A DNA stretch of 40,605 nucleotides from Candidatus Tayloriibacteriota bacterium (GCA_028286665.1 JAQBRD010000014.1:1-40605); one strand, 5' to 3'; shown: positions 7,268-14,906, counted from the stretch's first letter. Translations and numbers: made by a program. Notes: a model not told the origin generated them from the sequence alone.

Positions 7268-8587
7268 CGCCTTCCTGAAAAAGTTCTTGAGCGCGCCATG
7301 GATGAGCTCTTCGGCGTAATCTCGGAATTTTAACCAGAGGCGATAGGCCGGGTAATGCCGCTTCGGATCATAGAGGTCGGCATACGGGCTGTGCTTGTTG
7401 AGGATGTGATCGCTGAGTATGACCGCTGCGACCATGCTGTAGGTCATGCCGTTCCCGGAGAAGCCGGTGGCGACGAGGCGATTCGGATATTTCCTCGAGT
7501 AGCTGCCGATGAGGGGAAGTCCGTCGAGCGTTTCGAGGATCGGGCCAGTCCACTTCGTGACGATCTCGAAGGGCTGATCGCCGAGGATGTGCTTCGCGTA
7601 GGCGAGAAGCGCTGCGAAGTTTTTCTTCGGATCCATCCTGATCTCGGCGCGATGATCCTCGCCTCCGATGATGAATCGATCGCGGTTCATGTTCCGATAT
7701 TCGCCTGAGCTGCCGGCTGCAGCTGCGGATGGCGGCGCAGCATCGACTCGGAAATAGTGATAAGGATTCTCTCCGTCGAGATAGAGGCCTTCGGGAAGCG
7801 CGCCGCGCGGGATGGAAAGCTCATATATGTATGAATCATACGTGCCTTTCTTCGCGAAAAGCTCATGCGGCTGATTGAACGGATTGTATGTCGCGATCGT
7901 GATCCACATCGCAGTCACGGAGCCTTTGCCTTCCTTCGTATAGACGATCGCCGGCCGGTTGCCTTCGATCGATGAGACTTCGGTGTTCTCGAAAAATATC
8001 GCGCCATGCTTTTCTGCTGCACGCCGAACGCCGTCGATGTATTTGAGCGGATGGAATTTCGCCTGATTCGGAATGACGACATAGCCTGCATTCGGGAAGG
8101 GCAGCTCGTCTTCAGGCTTATGCGGGTCGTTCTTGATCTTGAGCGGATACCCGGCTTTCTGGGCATGCGTCGCTTCCTGCTCGATGGTCTGCCATTCTTC
8201 CTGCTTCGCTGCGAAGAGATATTCATCGCAGCGCATGAATTCGCAGTCGATGGATTCTTCGCGGATGATGTACTCGATCGATTGGATCGCGTCTTTGCCG
8301 GACTGCCAGACCAGGTCAGCTTTCTTTGCGCCGAACATCCGCTCCAGGTCCTGGAGCTCCGTATCTACTTCATACGTGAGGAATGCCGTCGTATAGGCAG
8401 TGGTGCTCGATTCGCCGAGCGTGCCTTGCTCGATGACGACGACTTTCTTGCCAGCACGCGCGAGGAAGTACGCAAGCGTTATTCCGGTGATGCCGCCGCC
8501 GACAATAGCCACATCGGCAGCGATGTGGCTTTCAAGCTTCGGGTATGTCTTCGATGGAGACCACGATGCTTGCCATGTCGTTTTCAT
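7265..8587 (-). CDS. FAD-dependent oxidoreductase (DAO family)
   Basis: 440 aa. The N-terminal dinucleotide-binding motif is VAIVGGGITGITLAYFLA (about 27-44), with the acidic end of the second strand in VVVIEQG. A C-terminal FAD contact (GLPLIGSY then ATGFSGNGMTYSM) is typical of glycine-oxidase/gamma-glutamylputrescine-oxidase-like enzymes. Many close relatives carry a C-terminal Rieske domain; this one ends shortly after the FAD region and has none. It oxidises an amine or amino acid of unknown identity. It has no visible partner genes. Confidence 0.82.
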   Translation of the reverse strand: MKTTWQASWSPSKTYPKLESHIAADVAIVGGGITGITLAYFLARAGKKVVVIEQGTLGESSTTAYTTAFLTYEVDTELQDLERMFGAKKADLVWQSGKDAIQSIEYIIREESIDCEFMRCDEYLFAAKQEEWQTIEQEATHAQKAGYPLKIKNDPHKPEDELPFPNAGYVVIPNQAKFHPLKYIDGVRRAAEKHGAIFFENTEVSSIEGNRPAIVYTKEGKGSVTAMWITIATYNPFNQPHELFAKKGTYDSYIYELSIPRGALPEGLYLDGENPYHYFRVDAAPPSAAAAGSSGEYRNMNRDRFIIGGEDHRAEIRMDPKKNFAALLAYAKHILGDQPFEIVTKWTGPILETLDGLPLIGSYSRKYPNRLVATGFSGNGMTYSMVAAVILSDHILNKHSPYADLYDPKRHYPAYRLWLKFRDYAEELIHGALKNFFRKA

Positions 8588-8602
8588 AGGATCGATTTGA
8601 AA

Positions 8603-8752
8603 TTAGACGACCGGCTTTCCTTGGACGAGTCGGACGAGGATCATGATGATCGCTACGACGAGGAGGATGTGAATGAATCCTCCGAGGGTGAAAGACGTCA
8701 CGAGGCCGAGAAGCCAGAGGACGATGAGGATGATTGCGATAGTAGTAAGCAT
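8603..8752 (-). CDS. Small two-helix membrane protein (lmo0937-like)
   Basis: 49 aa, read directly from the minus strand: ATG at 8752, TAA at 8603-8605. The protein is MLTTIAIILIVLWLLGLVTS, then a short FTLGGFIH segment, then a second hydrophobic helix and the tail RLVQGKPVV. Two membrane helices joined by a TLGGFIH turn match the small lmo0937-family membrane proteins, whose role is not established. It lies 15 bp upstream of the oxidoreductase gene on the same strand. Confidence 0.7.
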   Translation of the reverse strand: MLTTIAIILIVLWLLGLVTSFTLGGFIHILLVVAIIMILVRLVQGKPVV

Positions 8753-8798
8753 ATATTTGTTTGGTTAGATAATAATAAATTGCATTCGCAGCCCGTTG

Positions 8799-9053
8799 CT
8801 AGTATGTCGTCGATCCGCTCGCTCCCGCCGGCGCTTGATTTGACTGCGTAGCTCCCGGGAGAGTCACGTTGACGTTCGTCGAGCTCGGCTGCTGGGTGCC
8901 CGTCGCCGCCTGCTTATTGTTGATTGCTGGCAGGGCATACACTACGAAGAGGATGACGATGATCGCGATAGCGATGAGTACTCCGATGATGACGCCTGTG
9001 GCCGAATCTCCTGAAGCGTCGCCTTGCCCCGGGTTATTGATTATTGTTGCCAT
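8799..9053 (-). CDS. Small single-pass membrane protein with Ala/Thr/Pro-rich tail
   Basis: 84 aa. A short polar N-terminus (NNPGQGDASGDSATG) precedes one strongly hydrophobic helix at about 20-43. A low-complexity tail rich in Ala, Thr, Ser, Gln and Pro follows. The layout suggests a membrane-anchored protein with an exposed flexible tail. No family is recognised. It is on the same strand as the lmo0937-like gene, separated by 46 bp. Confidence 0.6.
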   Translation of the reverse strand: MATIINNPGQGDASGDSATGVIIGVLIAIAIIVILFVVYALPAINNKQAATGTQQPSSTNVNVTLPGATQSNQAPAGASGSTTY

Positions 9054-9199
9054 TGTATATATTTGCTTGATCTTATATTAATAAATAATGACCTATTACA
9101 TTGAGCCGCTTGCGGCCGGGATGCATTACATCTGCGAGCAGAATGATGGATAATCGATCTCGTATATTTTCCATACCACATAGGGTATAATGAAAAAAT
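9054..9199. other. Intergenic region between divergent genes
   Basis: This 146-bp divergent region is AT-rich next to the small membrane protein start and holds a TATAAT at 9186-9191, 8 nt before the DsbA-family start. No clear -35 box, repeat or small gene was seen. Confidence 0.5.
9186..9191 (+). promoter_or_regulatory. -10 box of the DsbA-VKOR operon
   Basis: A perfect TATAAT lies 8 nt before the ATG at 9200, so the transcript would have a leader of about 0-2 nt. No convincing -35 box is visible. Confidence 0.45.
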
Positions 9200-9865
9200 A
9201 TGAATAATCAATCTTCAACAGTATCCCGAATTTTCACCTGGATCGGCCTCATCGTCGTCCTCGGCCTCATCGTCTGGGGTCTTATCGCTGCGAATAATAA
9301 GGCAGTTCAAGGACGGCCGAAGCTCACGCTTCTCGATCCCGTCACCTCCGCTGACTGGATCACCGGAAGCACGACCGCGCCGGTGACTGTCGTCGAATAC
9401 AGCGATCTCCAATGTCCTGCATGCCAGTCATATCACAACCTCGTATTGAAGAAGCTCATCGCGGAGGAGGGGAGCAAGTTCCGCTTCGTATACCGTCATT
9501 TCCCATTGCCGCAGCACATGAATGCATATACTGCAGCGCTCGCTGCAGAAGCTGCAGGCAAGCAGGGCAAATTCTGGGAGATGCATGACAAGCTTTTCGA
9601 AACGCAGAAGGATTGGGAAAAGCTCGCTACTTCGACCGCTGCAGAAACATTCGCAGGATATGCGAAGACGCTCGGTCTCGATGCTGCGAAATTCAAATCT
9701 GACGAATCAGACCCTGCGCTCTTCGCGAAGGTCGCATCGAGCTCTGAAAGCGGAAACAAGACCGGCGTAGATTCGACCCCGACATTCTTCGTCAATGGAA
9801 CGAGCATCGATAATCCAAACAGCTATGATGAATTTAAAGCAGTCATTGAAAAAGCAGCTCAGTAA
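9200..9865 (+). CDS. DsbA-family thiol:disulfide oxidoreductase, membrane-anchored
   Basis: 221 aa. One N-terminal membrane helix (about 11-30) anchors a thioredoxin-fold domain outside the membrane. The active site is CPAC (Cys72, Cys75) after VVEYSDLQ. The cis-Pro motif is in STPTFFVNG near residue 195. The fold is of the DsbA/BdbD (thioredoxin_4) type with a helical insert around 90-175. It introduces disulfides in exported proteins and should be re-oxidised by the VKOR encoded by the overlapping next gene. Confidence 0.88.
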   Translation: MNNQSSTVSRIFTWIGLIVVLGLIVWGLIAANNKAVQGRPKLTLLDPVTSADWITGSTTAPVTVVEYSDLQCPACQSYHNLVLKKLIAEEGSKFRFVYRHFPLPQHMNAYTAALAAEAAGKQGKFWEMHDKLFETQKDWEKLATSTAAETFAGYAKTLGLDAAKFKSDESDPALFAKVASSSESGNKTGVDSTPTFFVNGTSIDNPNSYDEFKAVIEKAAQ

Positions 9866-10304
9866 TATTCCGCGCTGGCTGCCGATCGTTCTGGGCGTTA
9901 TCGCCCTCATCGGATTCGCTGATGCCGCGTATCTCTCGATAGAGCACTTCAGCAATGTGATACCCCCTTGCGCTGCCGGGAGCTGCGAACTCGTGCTCAC
10001 GAGCAAGTACTCGAACGTATTCGGCATTCCTGTTTCGCTTTTCGGATCGCTCTACTATCTCCTCGTCCTCGTGCTCGTCGTCCTGTACTTCGATGCGAAG
10101 AAAGAAATATACCTGAGGATCGCACTGTTCTGCACTTTTGCCGGCATGATCTCATCGGCTATTTTCGTAGCACTCATGGTTTTCGTGATTCATGCATACT
10201 GCCAATATTGCCTCCTCTCGGCTGGAACGTCGACTGCGCTTTTTATCATCTCAGTCTTCGCGCTCAGGAAATATCGCGATGAGGTTGCGACTTCTGTGAA
10301 ATAG
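9828..10304 (+). CDS. VKOR-family membrane oxidoreductase
   Basis: 158 aa from the ATG at 9828 (9825 is an adjacent alternative). It has four to five membrane helices. The extracytoplasmic loop pair Cys48 and Cys53 (CAAGSCELV) is followed by the family pattern VFGIPVSLFGSLYYL, and the quinone-side redox pair is CQYC (Cys125, Cys128). VKOR replaces DsbB in many bacteria, passing electrons from DsbA to quinone. The reading frame overlaps the DsbA gene by 38 bp, so translation is likely coupled. A TTG at 9846 could also start it. Confidence 0.87.
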   Translation: MNLKQSLKKQLSNIPRWLPIVLGVIALIGFADAAYLSIEHFSNVIPPCAAGSCELVLTSKYSNVFGIPVSLFGSLYYLLVLVLVVLYFDAKKEIYLRIALFCTFAGMISSAIFVALMVFVIHAYCQYCLLSAGTSTALFIISVFALRKYRDEVATSVK

Positions 10305-10312
10305 GGTATATT
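10285..10312 (+). promoter_or_regulatory. Promoter of the SAM methyltransferase gene, leaderless
   Basis: TTGCGA (10285-10290), a 16-bp spacer and TATATT (10307-10312) are followed after 6 nt by the ATG at 10319. The box overlaps the end of the VKOR gene. Confidence 0.55.
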
Positions 10313-10318
10313 TTCCAC

Positions 10319-11278
10319 ATGAATAATCCCTCCATCCTGCCGACGAAGGCAGCAAAAGACTATGAATTGCTCGATTCCGGCGACGGAGAGAAGCTCGAGC
10401 GCTTCGGCGCGGTAGTCCTTTCGCGCCCCGATCCTCAGGCGCTCTGGCCGAAGCGGCTCACAGCTGCAGAGTGGAAGAAGGCGCAGGCGCATTTCTCGCG
10501 CGAGGGCCGCGACGGGTCTTGGTCTGCTGATGCGTCGATGCCGAAGAAGTGGGAAATAGAATTCGGCGGGCTGAAATTCGCCATCAAGCCGACTGCGTTC
10601 AAGCACACCGGACTTTTTCCTGAGCAGTCGGTGAATTGGGATTGGACGCGCGAGATCATTTCGAAGGCCGTCGCGGCAGCAGCTGCCGCTGGCGTCAAAG
10701 GAGCTGATGCCGATATCGAAGTCCTCAACCTCTTCGGATACACCGGAGGCGCGACGCTCGCATGCGCGCAGGCCGGAGCGAAGGTCGTCCATGTCGACGG
10801 ATCGAAGTCTGCGATCACCTGGGCTCGCGAGAATGCAGATCTCTCAGGCCTCTCCGACAAGCCGATCCGCTGGATCCTCGAAGACGCGCGCGTATTCGTC
10901 GAACGCGAAGTGAAACGCGGCCGCATCTACCAAGGCATCATCATGGATCCGCCGTCATTCGGCCATGGCGCAAACAAGGAACTCTGGAAGATCGAGGAGC
11001 ATTTCCTCCCGCTCATCGAAGACTGCATGAAGCTGCTCTCGCCGGAGAAGTCCGGACCGAAGGCACCATTGTTCTTCCTTGTGAACGGATACTCTGCCGG
11101 TTATTCATCCGTCGCGTACCGGAATAATCTCCTACAGCTCGAACAGAAATACGGCGGATCGATCGAGATCGGGGAACTCGTCGTCGAAGAATCGCCGGTG
11201 CCAGCTGGTGCGGAAACAGCCGGTCCTACTGCAGAGCGCCTTCTCCCATGCGGCATCTTCGCTCGATGGAAGAAATAA
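10319..11278 (+). CDS. Class I SAM-dependent methyltransferase (RlmI/RlmK-like)
   Basis: 319 aa. GLFPEQSVNWDW (about 98-109) and the SAM-binding motif VLNLFGYTGGATL (about 135-147) are followed by the acidic end of strand 2 (HVDGSKSA). The catalytic-region motif is IIMDPPSFGHG near 207-217. These are marks of the Methyltrans_SAM family that includes RlmI and the RlmKL C-terminal domain, which methylate 23S rRNA. It has no N-terminal PUA domain as in E. coli RlmI. An rRNA target is likely but the base is unknown. The RluA-type gene follows 10 bp later. Confidence 0.82.
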   Translation: MNNPSILPTKAAKDYELLDSGDGEKLERFGAVVLSRPDPQALWPKRLTAAEWKKAQAHFSREGRDGSWSADASMPKKWEIEFGGLKFAIKPTAFKHTGLFPEQSVNWDWTREIISKAVAAAAAAGVKGADADIEVLNLFGYTGGATLACAQAGAKVVHVDGSKSAITWARENADLSGLSDKPIRWILEDARVFVEREVKRGRIYQGIIMDPPSFGHGANKELWKIEEHFLPLIEDCMKLLSPEKSGPKAPLFFLVNGYSAGYSSVAYRNNLLQLEQKYGGSIEIGELVVEESPVPAGAETAGPTAERLLPCGIFARWKK

Positions 11279-11288
11279 CTATATATTT

Positions 11289-12050
11289 ATGAATCAGCCC
11301 CTCCAAGTCCTCTACGAAGACAATCATCTCATCGCCGTCTATAAGCCGGCAGGCGTTCTCGTGCAGGCTGATCACACCAAGCAGGAATGCCTGATGGATT
11401 TCGTGAAGAAATATCTGAAGGAAAAATACGCGAAGCCCGGCGACGTCTTCCTCGGCCTCATGCATCGCCTCGATCGGAATGTCGGCGGCATCGTGCTTTT
11501 CGCGAAGACCTCGAAAGGCGCATCGCGCCTTTCAGGGCAATTTCGAGATCACTCCGTCGTGAAGATTTATCATGCGTGGGTCGAAGGAATTCCCCCTCAG
11601 AAGGCTGCGACTCTCAAGAACTATCTCATGCATAGCGAGAAGGGGAATATCTCGAAGGTATTTGAAACTGCAGCCCTCGGCGCTGCGTATGCCGAGCTTT
11701 CATATGAAGTCGTGCAGGAGATGCCGGCGACATCGTCTCCCGCTGCACCCGCTCGATCGCTCCTCAAGATCGAGCTCAAGACTGGCCGCCATCACCAGAT
11801 CCGCGCGCAGCTCTCGCACCTCGGCCATCCGATCTTCGGCGATGTGAAGTATGGCGCCGCGAAGGCATTCGACGACCAGCACATCGCGCTCTATGCGACG
11901 GAGCTTCATTTCAATGCCGCGACCGCGACTGCCGTCCCAGCGAAAGAAATCATAACGAAGGACGGCTCTGTAAAAGATCCGAAAGGCGCTTTGCCTGCAG
12001 CTACTGAGCGAAAAATTCTTTCTATTCCAGTGCCTGAGGAATCGTGCTAG
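11289..12050 (+). CDS. RluA-family pseudouridine synthase
   Basis: 253 aa from the ATG at 11289. The N-terminus is VLYEDNHLIAVYKPAGVLVQ. The catalytic motif HRLDRNVGG (59-67) carries the nucleophilic Asp62, and the C-terminal GRHHQIRAQLSHLGHPIFGD is diagnostic for the RluA group. It lacks an S4 domain, like RluA/TruC-type enzymes. It isomerises uridine in rRNA or tRNA; the target site is not predictable here. It follows the methyltransferase gene by 10 bp, so two RNA-modification genes probably share a transcript. Confidence 0.9.
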   Translation: MNQPLQVLYEDNHLIAVYKPAGVLVQADHTKQECLMDFVKKYLKEKYAKPGDVFLGLMHRLDRNVGGIVLFAKTSKGASRLSGQFRDHSVVKIYHAWVEGIPPQKAATLKNYLMHSEKGNISKVFETAALGAAYAELSYEVVQEMPATSSPAAPARSLLKIELKTGRHHQIRAQLSHLGHPIFGDVKYGAAKAFDDQHIALYATELHFNAATATAVPAKEIITKDGSVKDPKGALPAATERKILSIPVPEESC

Positions 12051-12065
12051 TCTTTCAAATACCAT

Positions 12066-13001
12066 ATGCCGATACAAATAGACATGAACAATGCAGGTTT
12101 TTTGCCGTTTCCCCGCATCCTCGACGGGCGAATCGCCCGTGCGAAGCTCAAGAAAGACCTCATCCAGCGCATTGCTGAACTCAGGAAAATCTCAGGCAGC
12201 GTTCCGAAGCTTGCCATCATTCAGGTGGGGAGTCGAAGCGATTCGGCCGCGTACATCTCGGGGAAGAAGCAGTTTGCGGCCGAGATCGGTGCGCTCGAGC
12301 AGCACATCAATTTTCCTGAAACAGTTTCAGCCGATGATATCTTCGCAAAGATCTCCGAATTGAATGACGATCGCGATATGCACGGCATCATCGTGCAGCT
12401 GCCGCTTCCCGCAGCTCTCGCTGAAGCGAAGGACCGTATCATGAATGCCGTCGATCAGAAGAAAGACGTCGATGGATTGACTGAGGCGAGCATCGCAGCC
12501 TGGAGCGAAGGCAAGCCTGGTGCGATGTATCCTGCGACCGCGCGCGGCATCAGCGAATTGCTCGCGTATTATCATATTCCGGTAGCGGGGAAGAAGGTGA
12601 CGGTGGTAGGCCGATCGGTCCTCGTCGGCCGACCGACTGCGGCGATCTGCGCAGCGGCTGGAGCCGAGGTTACCGTCGCGCACAGCAAGACCGAAGACCT
12701 CGTGGCAGCGACGAAATCAGCCGACATCCTCATTGTCGCCGCAGGGAAGCCCGGACTCATCACTCCTGATCATGTCCATGCCGGACAGACCGTGATCGAT
12801 GTCGGAACGACCCCTGTTTCAGATTCGACCGTCCCGGGTGGTGCTCGCATTGCCGGAGATGTCGATTTCGATCGCGTGTCCGCTGTGCTCGGCACCTCCG
12901 GCGCGATCACTCCGGTACCGGGCGGAGTCGGGCAGATGACCGTACTCGCGCTTTTCGAGAACCTCATCGACGCGTGGTATAATCAGCATATAAGCGCATA
13001 A
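12066..13001 (+). CDS. folD: FolD, methylene-THF dehydrogenase/methenyl-THF cyclohydrolase
   Basis: 311 aa. The catalytic Tyr63-x3-Lys67 is in AAYISGKKQ. MHGIIVQLPLP and KDVDGL hold the substrate-site residues, GRSVLVGRP is the nucleotide-binding motif, and the C-terminal ITPVPGGVGQMT is diagnostic. The PCTPxG block of most FolD proteins reads PATARG here, so that loop has diverged. FolD interconverts methylene- and formyl-THF. In this window it would supply the methylene-THF used by the ThyA-like enzyme. A later in-frame ATG at 12084 is possible. Confidence 0.92.
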   Translation: MPIQIDMNNAGFLPFPRILDGRIARAKLKKDLIQRIAELRKISGSVPKLAIIQVGSRSDSAAYISGKKQFAAEIGALEQHINFPETVSADDIFAKISELNDDRDMHGIIVQLPLPAALAEAKDRIMNAVDQKKDVDGLTEASIAAWSEGKPGAMYPATARGISELLAYYHIPVAGKKVTVVGRSVLVGRPTAAICAAAGAEVTVAHSKTEDLVAATKSADILIVAAGKPGLITPDHVHAGQTVIDVGTTPVSDSTVPGGARIAGDVDFDRVSAVLGTSGAITPVPGGVGQMTVLALFENLIDAWYNQHISA

Positions 13002-13035
13002 TTACCAGTAATACAGCCTTATTTACAGCATCATT

Positions 13036-13824
13036 ATGGAAAATATCAAAACCAACGTTTGGAAGACAGGACTCGTCGTGCTCGGCGCGCTTGCGGCCTT
13101 CGTCATCCTTCTTTCTATCGCAGAGATCAAGAGCATCTTCAATATCGGCAGCGAAGCTCCTGCGACCAGCACTGTCACTGTTTCTGGAAAAGGCGAGCAG
13201 TTCTCGGTTCCTGACATCGCGACATTTTCATTCACCGTGAGCGAGTTCGATAAGACTGTCGCCGCAGCCCAGAAGAAAGCGACCGACAAGCAGAATGCTG
13301 CGACAAAGGCGCTTCTCGATAGCGGCATCGACAAGAATGATATCCAGACCCAGGGATATTCGATCAATCCCCACACTGAATATCAGGAAGGCCTCTGCGT
13401 GCAGAATAGCGTCTGCCGACCAGGAAAGAGCGTCATCACCGGCTATGACGTGAGCCAGACGACTGAAGTGAAGGTCCATGATTTCGACAAGGCAGGAAAG
13501 ACACTCGACCTCGTCGGCGGCCTCGGCGTCTCGAATGTCAACGGCCTCACATTCTCGATCGACAAGGTCGATGCGGTGAAAGAGAAAGCTCGCTCGGCAG
13601 CTATCGATGACGCGAAGCAGAAAGCGGAGAAGCTCGCAGATGAGCTCGGCGTCCGCCTCGTGAAGATCGTCAAATTCCAGGAAGACACCAGCCCATACCA
13701 GCCGATGTATATGGATTCGATGGTCATGAAATCAAGCGTCGCTCCGCAGGCAGCATCTCCTGAGATCTCAGCCGGTCAGCAGAAGATCACTTCGAACGTC
13801 ACGATCACCTACGAGATACGGTAG
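13036..13824 (+). CDS. SIMPL (DUF541) domain protein, membrane-anchored
   Basis: 262 aa. One N-terminal membrane helix lies at about 11-28. The SIMPL domain begins with TVTVSGKGEQFSVPDIATFSF. It contains the long helix of Ala/Lys residues (VAAAQKKATDKQNAATKALL), the DIQTQGYSINP block and the terminal ITSNVTITYEIR. DUF541 proteins form oligomeric assemblies on the outside of the membrane in other bacteria, and their role is unclear. Cys residues at about 118 and 123 (LCVQNSVC) could form a disulfide, consistent with export and the nearby DsbA-VKOR pair. Confidence 0.85.
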   Translation: MENIKTNVWKTGLVVLGALAAFVILLSIAEIKSIFNIGSEAPATSTVTVSGKGEQFSVPDIATFSFTVSEFDKTVAAAQKKATDKQNAATKALLDSGIDKNDIQTQGYSINPHTEYQEGLCVQNSVCRPGKSVITGYDVSQTTEVKVHDFDKAGKTLDLVGGLGVSNVNGLTFSIDKVDAVKEKARSAAIDDAKQKAEKLADELGVRLVKIVKFQEDTSPYQPMYMDSMVMKSSVAPQAASPEISAGQQKITSNVTITYEIR

Positions 13825-13868
13825 GAATTTCTTGCAATCGCCCGGTATGCCCATTCGGCATAATGAAT

Positions 13869-14020
13869 AATCGGCGGTCATTGATGAGCTTGGGCAATGC
13901 CTCCTAGGCTGCACGTGTGTGCATGTCTTAAGCATTGCTCTTGCGAGTCATGGCCGTCGAGATCGCCATCAATCCTTTCAGGATTTGACTGCGGAGCCGT
14001 GTCATACGACATGGCTTTTT
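13869..14020 (+). ncRNA. Candidate structured non-coding RNA
   Basis: About 150 nt with nested complementarity: GGGCAATGC (13892-13900) with GCATTGCTC (13932-13940); inside it TGCAC (13910-13914) with GTGCA (13919-13923); ATTGATG (13880-13886) with CATCAAT (13967-13973). A competing hairpin pairs AATCCT (13971-13976) with AGGATT (13980-13985). It ends in the terminator at 13995-14020. A CATAAT at 13859-13864 could be the -10 box, but no well-spaced -35 is seen. It does not show the hallmarks of tRNA, SRP RNA or tmRNA. Identity unknown; 6S-like RNA or a long cis-acting leader are alternatives. Confidence 0.4.
13995..14020 (+). terminator. Intrinsic terminator upstream of secE
   Basis: AGCCGTGTC (13995-14003), loop ATAC, and GACATGGCT (14008-14016) form a 9-bp stem with one G-U pair, followed by five T. 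It ends a transcript from the left, either the SIMPL gene or the candidate RNA. Confidence 0.7.
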
Positions 14021-14048
14021 CATGCGTGAATCGCGTACGGCCAAAGCA

Positions 14049-14077
14049 TTGACTTTGCCGCTTAGCGGATGTATTAT
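14049..14077 (+). promoter_or_regulatory. Strong sigma-70 promoter for secE-nusG
   Basis: TTGACT (14049-14054), a 17-bp spacer and TATTAT (14072-14077). Transcription would start near 14084, giving a leader of about 40 nt before the secE ATG at 14124. Confidence 0.7.
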
Positions 14078-14087
14078 GTATATATCG

Positions 14088-14107
14088 CCCCCGGGAAGGG
14101 GTTTTTT
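14088..14107 (+). terminator. Terminator-like hairpin in the secE-nusG leader (candidate attenuator)
   Basis: CCCC (14088-14091) can pair with GGGG (14098-14101), directly followed by six T (14102-14107). It lies only a few bases after the predicted transcription start and before the secE ATG, so it could terminate transcription early. Confidence 0.45.
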
Positions 14108-14123
14108 AATAGAGAAAACACTT

Positions 14124-14300
14124 ATGAAAATCACCGATTACATATCAGAAACAAAAGTAGAAATGTCGCACGTCACATGGCCGACACGGAAGCAGGCTAT
14201 CGCTTACTCGATCCTCGTCGTGCTTATTTCGGTCGGTATCGCGGCTTTCCTCGGCGTTTTCGATTACATCTTCTCGAAGCTCCTGACCCTCTTGTTCTAA
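14124..14300 (+). CDS. secE: Protein translocase subunit SecE
   Basis: 58 aa. A short amphipathic N-terminal region contains the conserved EMSHVTWPTRKQ (about 13-24), and a single membrane helix follows (AYSILVVLISVGIAAFLG). This is the minimal one-helix SecE typical of most bacteria. It clamps SecY in the SecYEG channel. It precedes nusG, the usual bacterial order. The ATG at 14124 gives the canonical MKITDYISE start; in-frame ATGs upstream would extend into the promoter and leader. Confidence 0.92.
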   Translation: MKITDYISETKVEMSHVTWPTRKQAIAYSILVVLISVGIAAFLGVFDYIFSKLLTLLF

Positions 14301-14360
14301 GTTTCATTATCAGCGGTCGAAATGTTCGCGAGAATATTTCACCATTAGCACATCAATCAT

Positions 14361-14906
14361 ATGTCAAAACAGCAAATCGGCGGAGAACGGAACTGGTACG
14401 CGATCCACACCTACGCAGGGTATGAGAACGCCGTAGCCCGAAACCTCAAGCAGCGAATCGAGTCTCTCGGCATGGAAGACCGCATCTTCGCAGTGCTCGT
14501 TCCTACGGAGAAGAAGATCAAGATCAAGGGCAACAAGCGCATCGAGGAAGAAGAGAAGATCTACCCGGGATACATCCTCGTGGACATGGTCGTTACCGAT
14601 GACTCATGGTACGTCGTCCGAAACACGCCTCGCGTGACCGGATTCGTCGGCTCGGGAGTCTATCCGGTGCCGCTTGAAAAGAAGGAGGTCGATGCGCTCT
14701 TCGAACGAATGAACAAGGATGAAGTGAAGCACGCCATCGATCTCGCGATCGACGACATCATCAAGATCACCGACGGTCCTTTCAAGGAACTCGAAGGAAA
14801 GGTGAGCGAAGTCGACGACAACCGAGGCAAGATCAAGGTCCTCGTCTCGATGTTCGGACGAGAGACTCCGGTGGAGCTCGATTTTCTCCAGGTGAAGAAG
14901 ATCTGA
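14361..14906 (+). CDS. nusG: Transcription termination/antitermination factor NusG
   Basis: 181 aa. The NGN domain starts WYAIHTYAGYENAVARNLKQRI and contains KIYPGYILVDM and TPRVTGFVGSG. The C-terminal KOW domain (about 125-178) has ITDGPFKELEGKVSEVD and the final VELDFLQVKKI. NusG binds RNA polymerase and couples transcription to Rho or the ribosome. The gene follows secE by 60 bp and ends at a strong terminator. Confidence 0.95.
   Translation: MSKQQIGGERNWYAIHTYAGYENAVARNLKQRIESLGMEDRIFAVLVPTEKKIKIKGNKRIEEEEKIYPGYILVDMVVTDDSWYVVRNTPRVTGFVGSGVYPVPLEKKEVDALFERMNKDEVKHAIDLAIDDIIKITDGPFKELEGKVSEVDDNRGKIKVLVSMFGRETPVELDFLQVKKI

Larger units (their letters stand above)
13825..14123. other. 299-bp non-coding region upstream of secE
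   Basis: No convincing protein gene or tRNA lies here. It contains several inverted repeats ending in an intrinsic terminator (to 14020), followed by a strong sigma-70 promoter (14049-14077) and a second terminator-like hairpin (14088-14107) in the secE leader. These are listed separately. Confidence 0.6.

Noticed and set aside
8006-8851. Open frame of 281 codons on the plus strand
   Set aside because: It is antisense to the FAD oxidoreductase and the lmo0937-like gene and has an implausible Asp/Arg-rich composition.
12978-12983. Perfect TATAAT with extended TGG inside the 3' end of folD as the promoter of the SIMPL gene
   Set aside because: It may be functional, but no -35 box was identified and the leader would differ from the 6-nt pattern, so it is left unannotated.
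13825-14048. tRNA gene upstream of secE, a common bacterial arrangement
   Set aside because: No cloverleaf, TTCGA-type T-loop or CCA-adjacent acceptor stem could be found on either strand.
14022-14123. In-frame N-terminal extension of SecE
   Set aside because: It would run through the promoter and the hairpin. The 58-aa form starting at 14124 matches normal SecE length.
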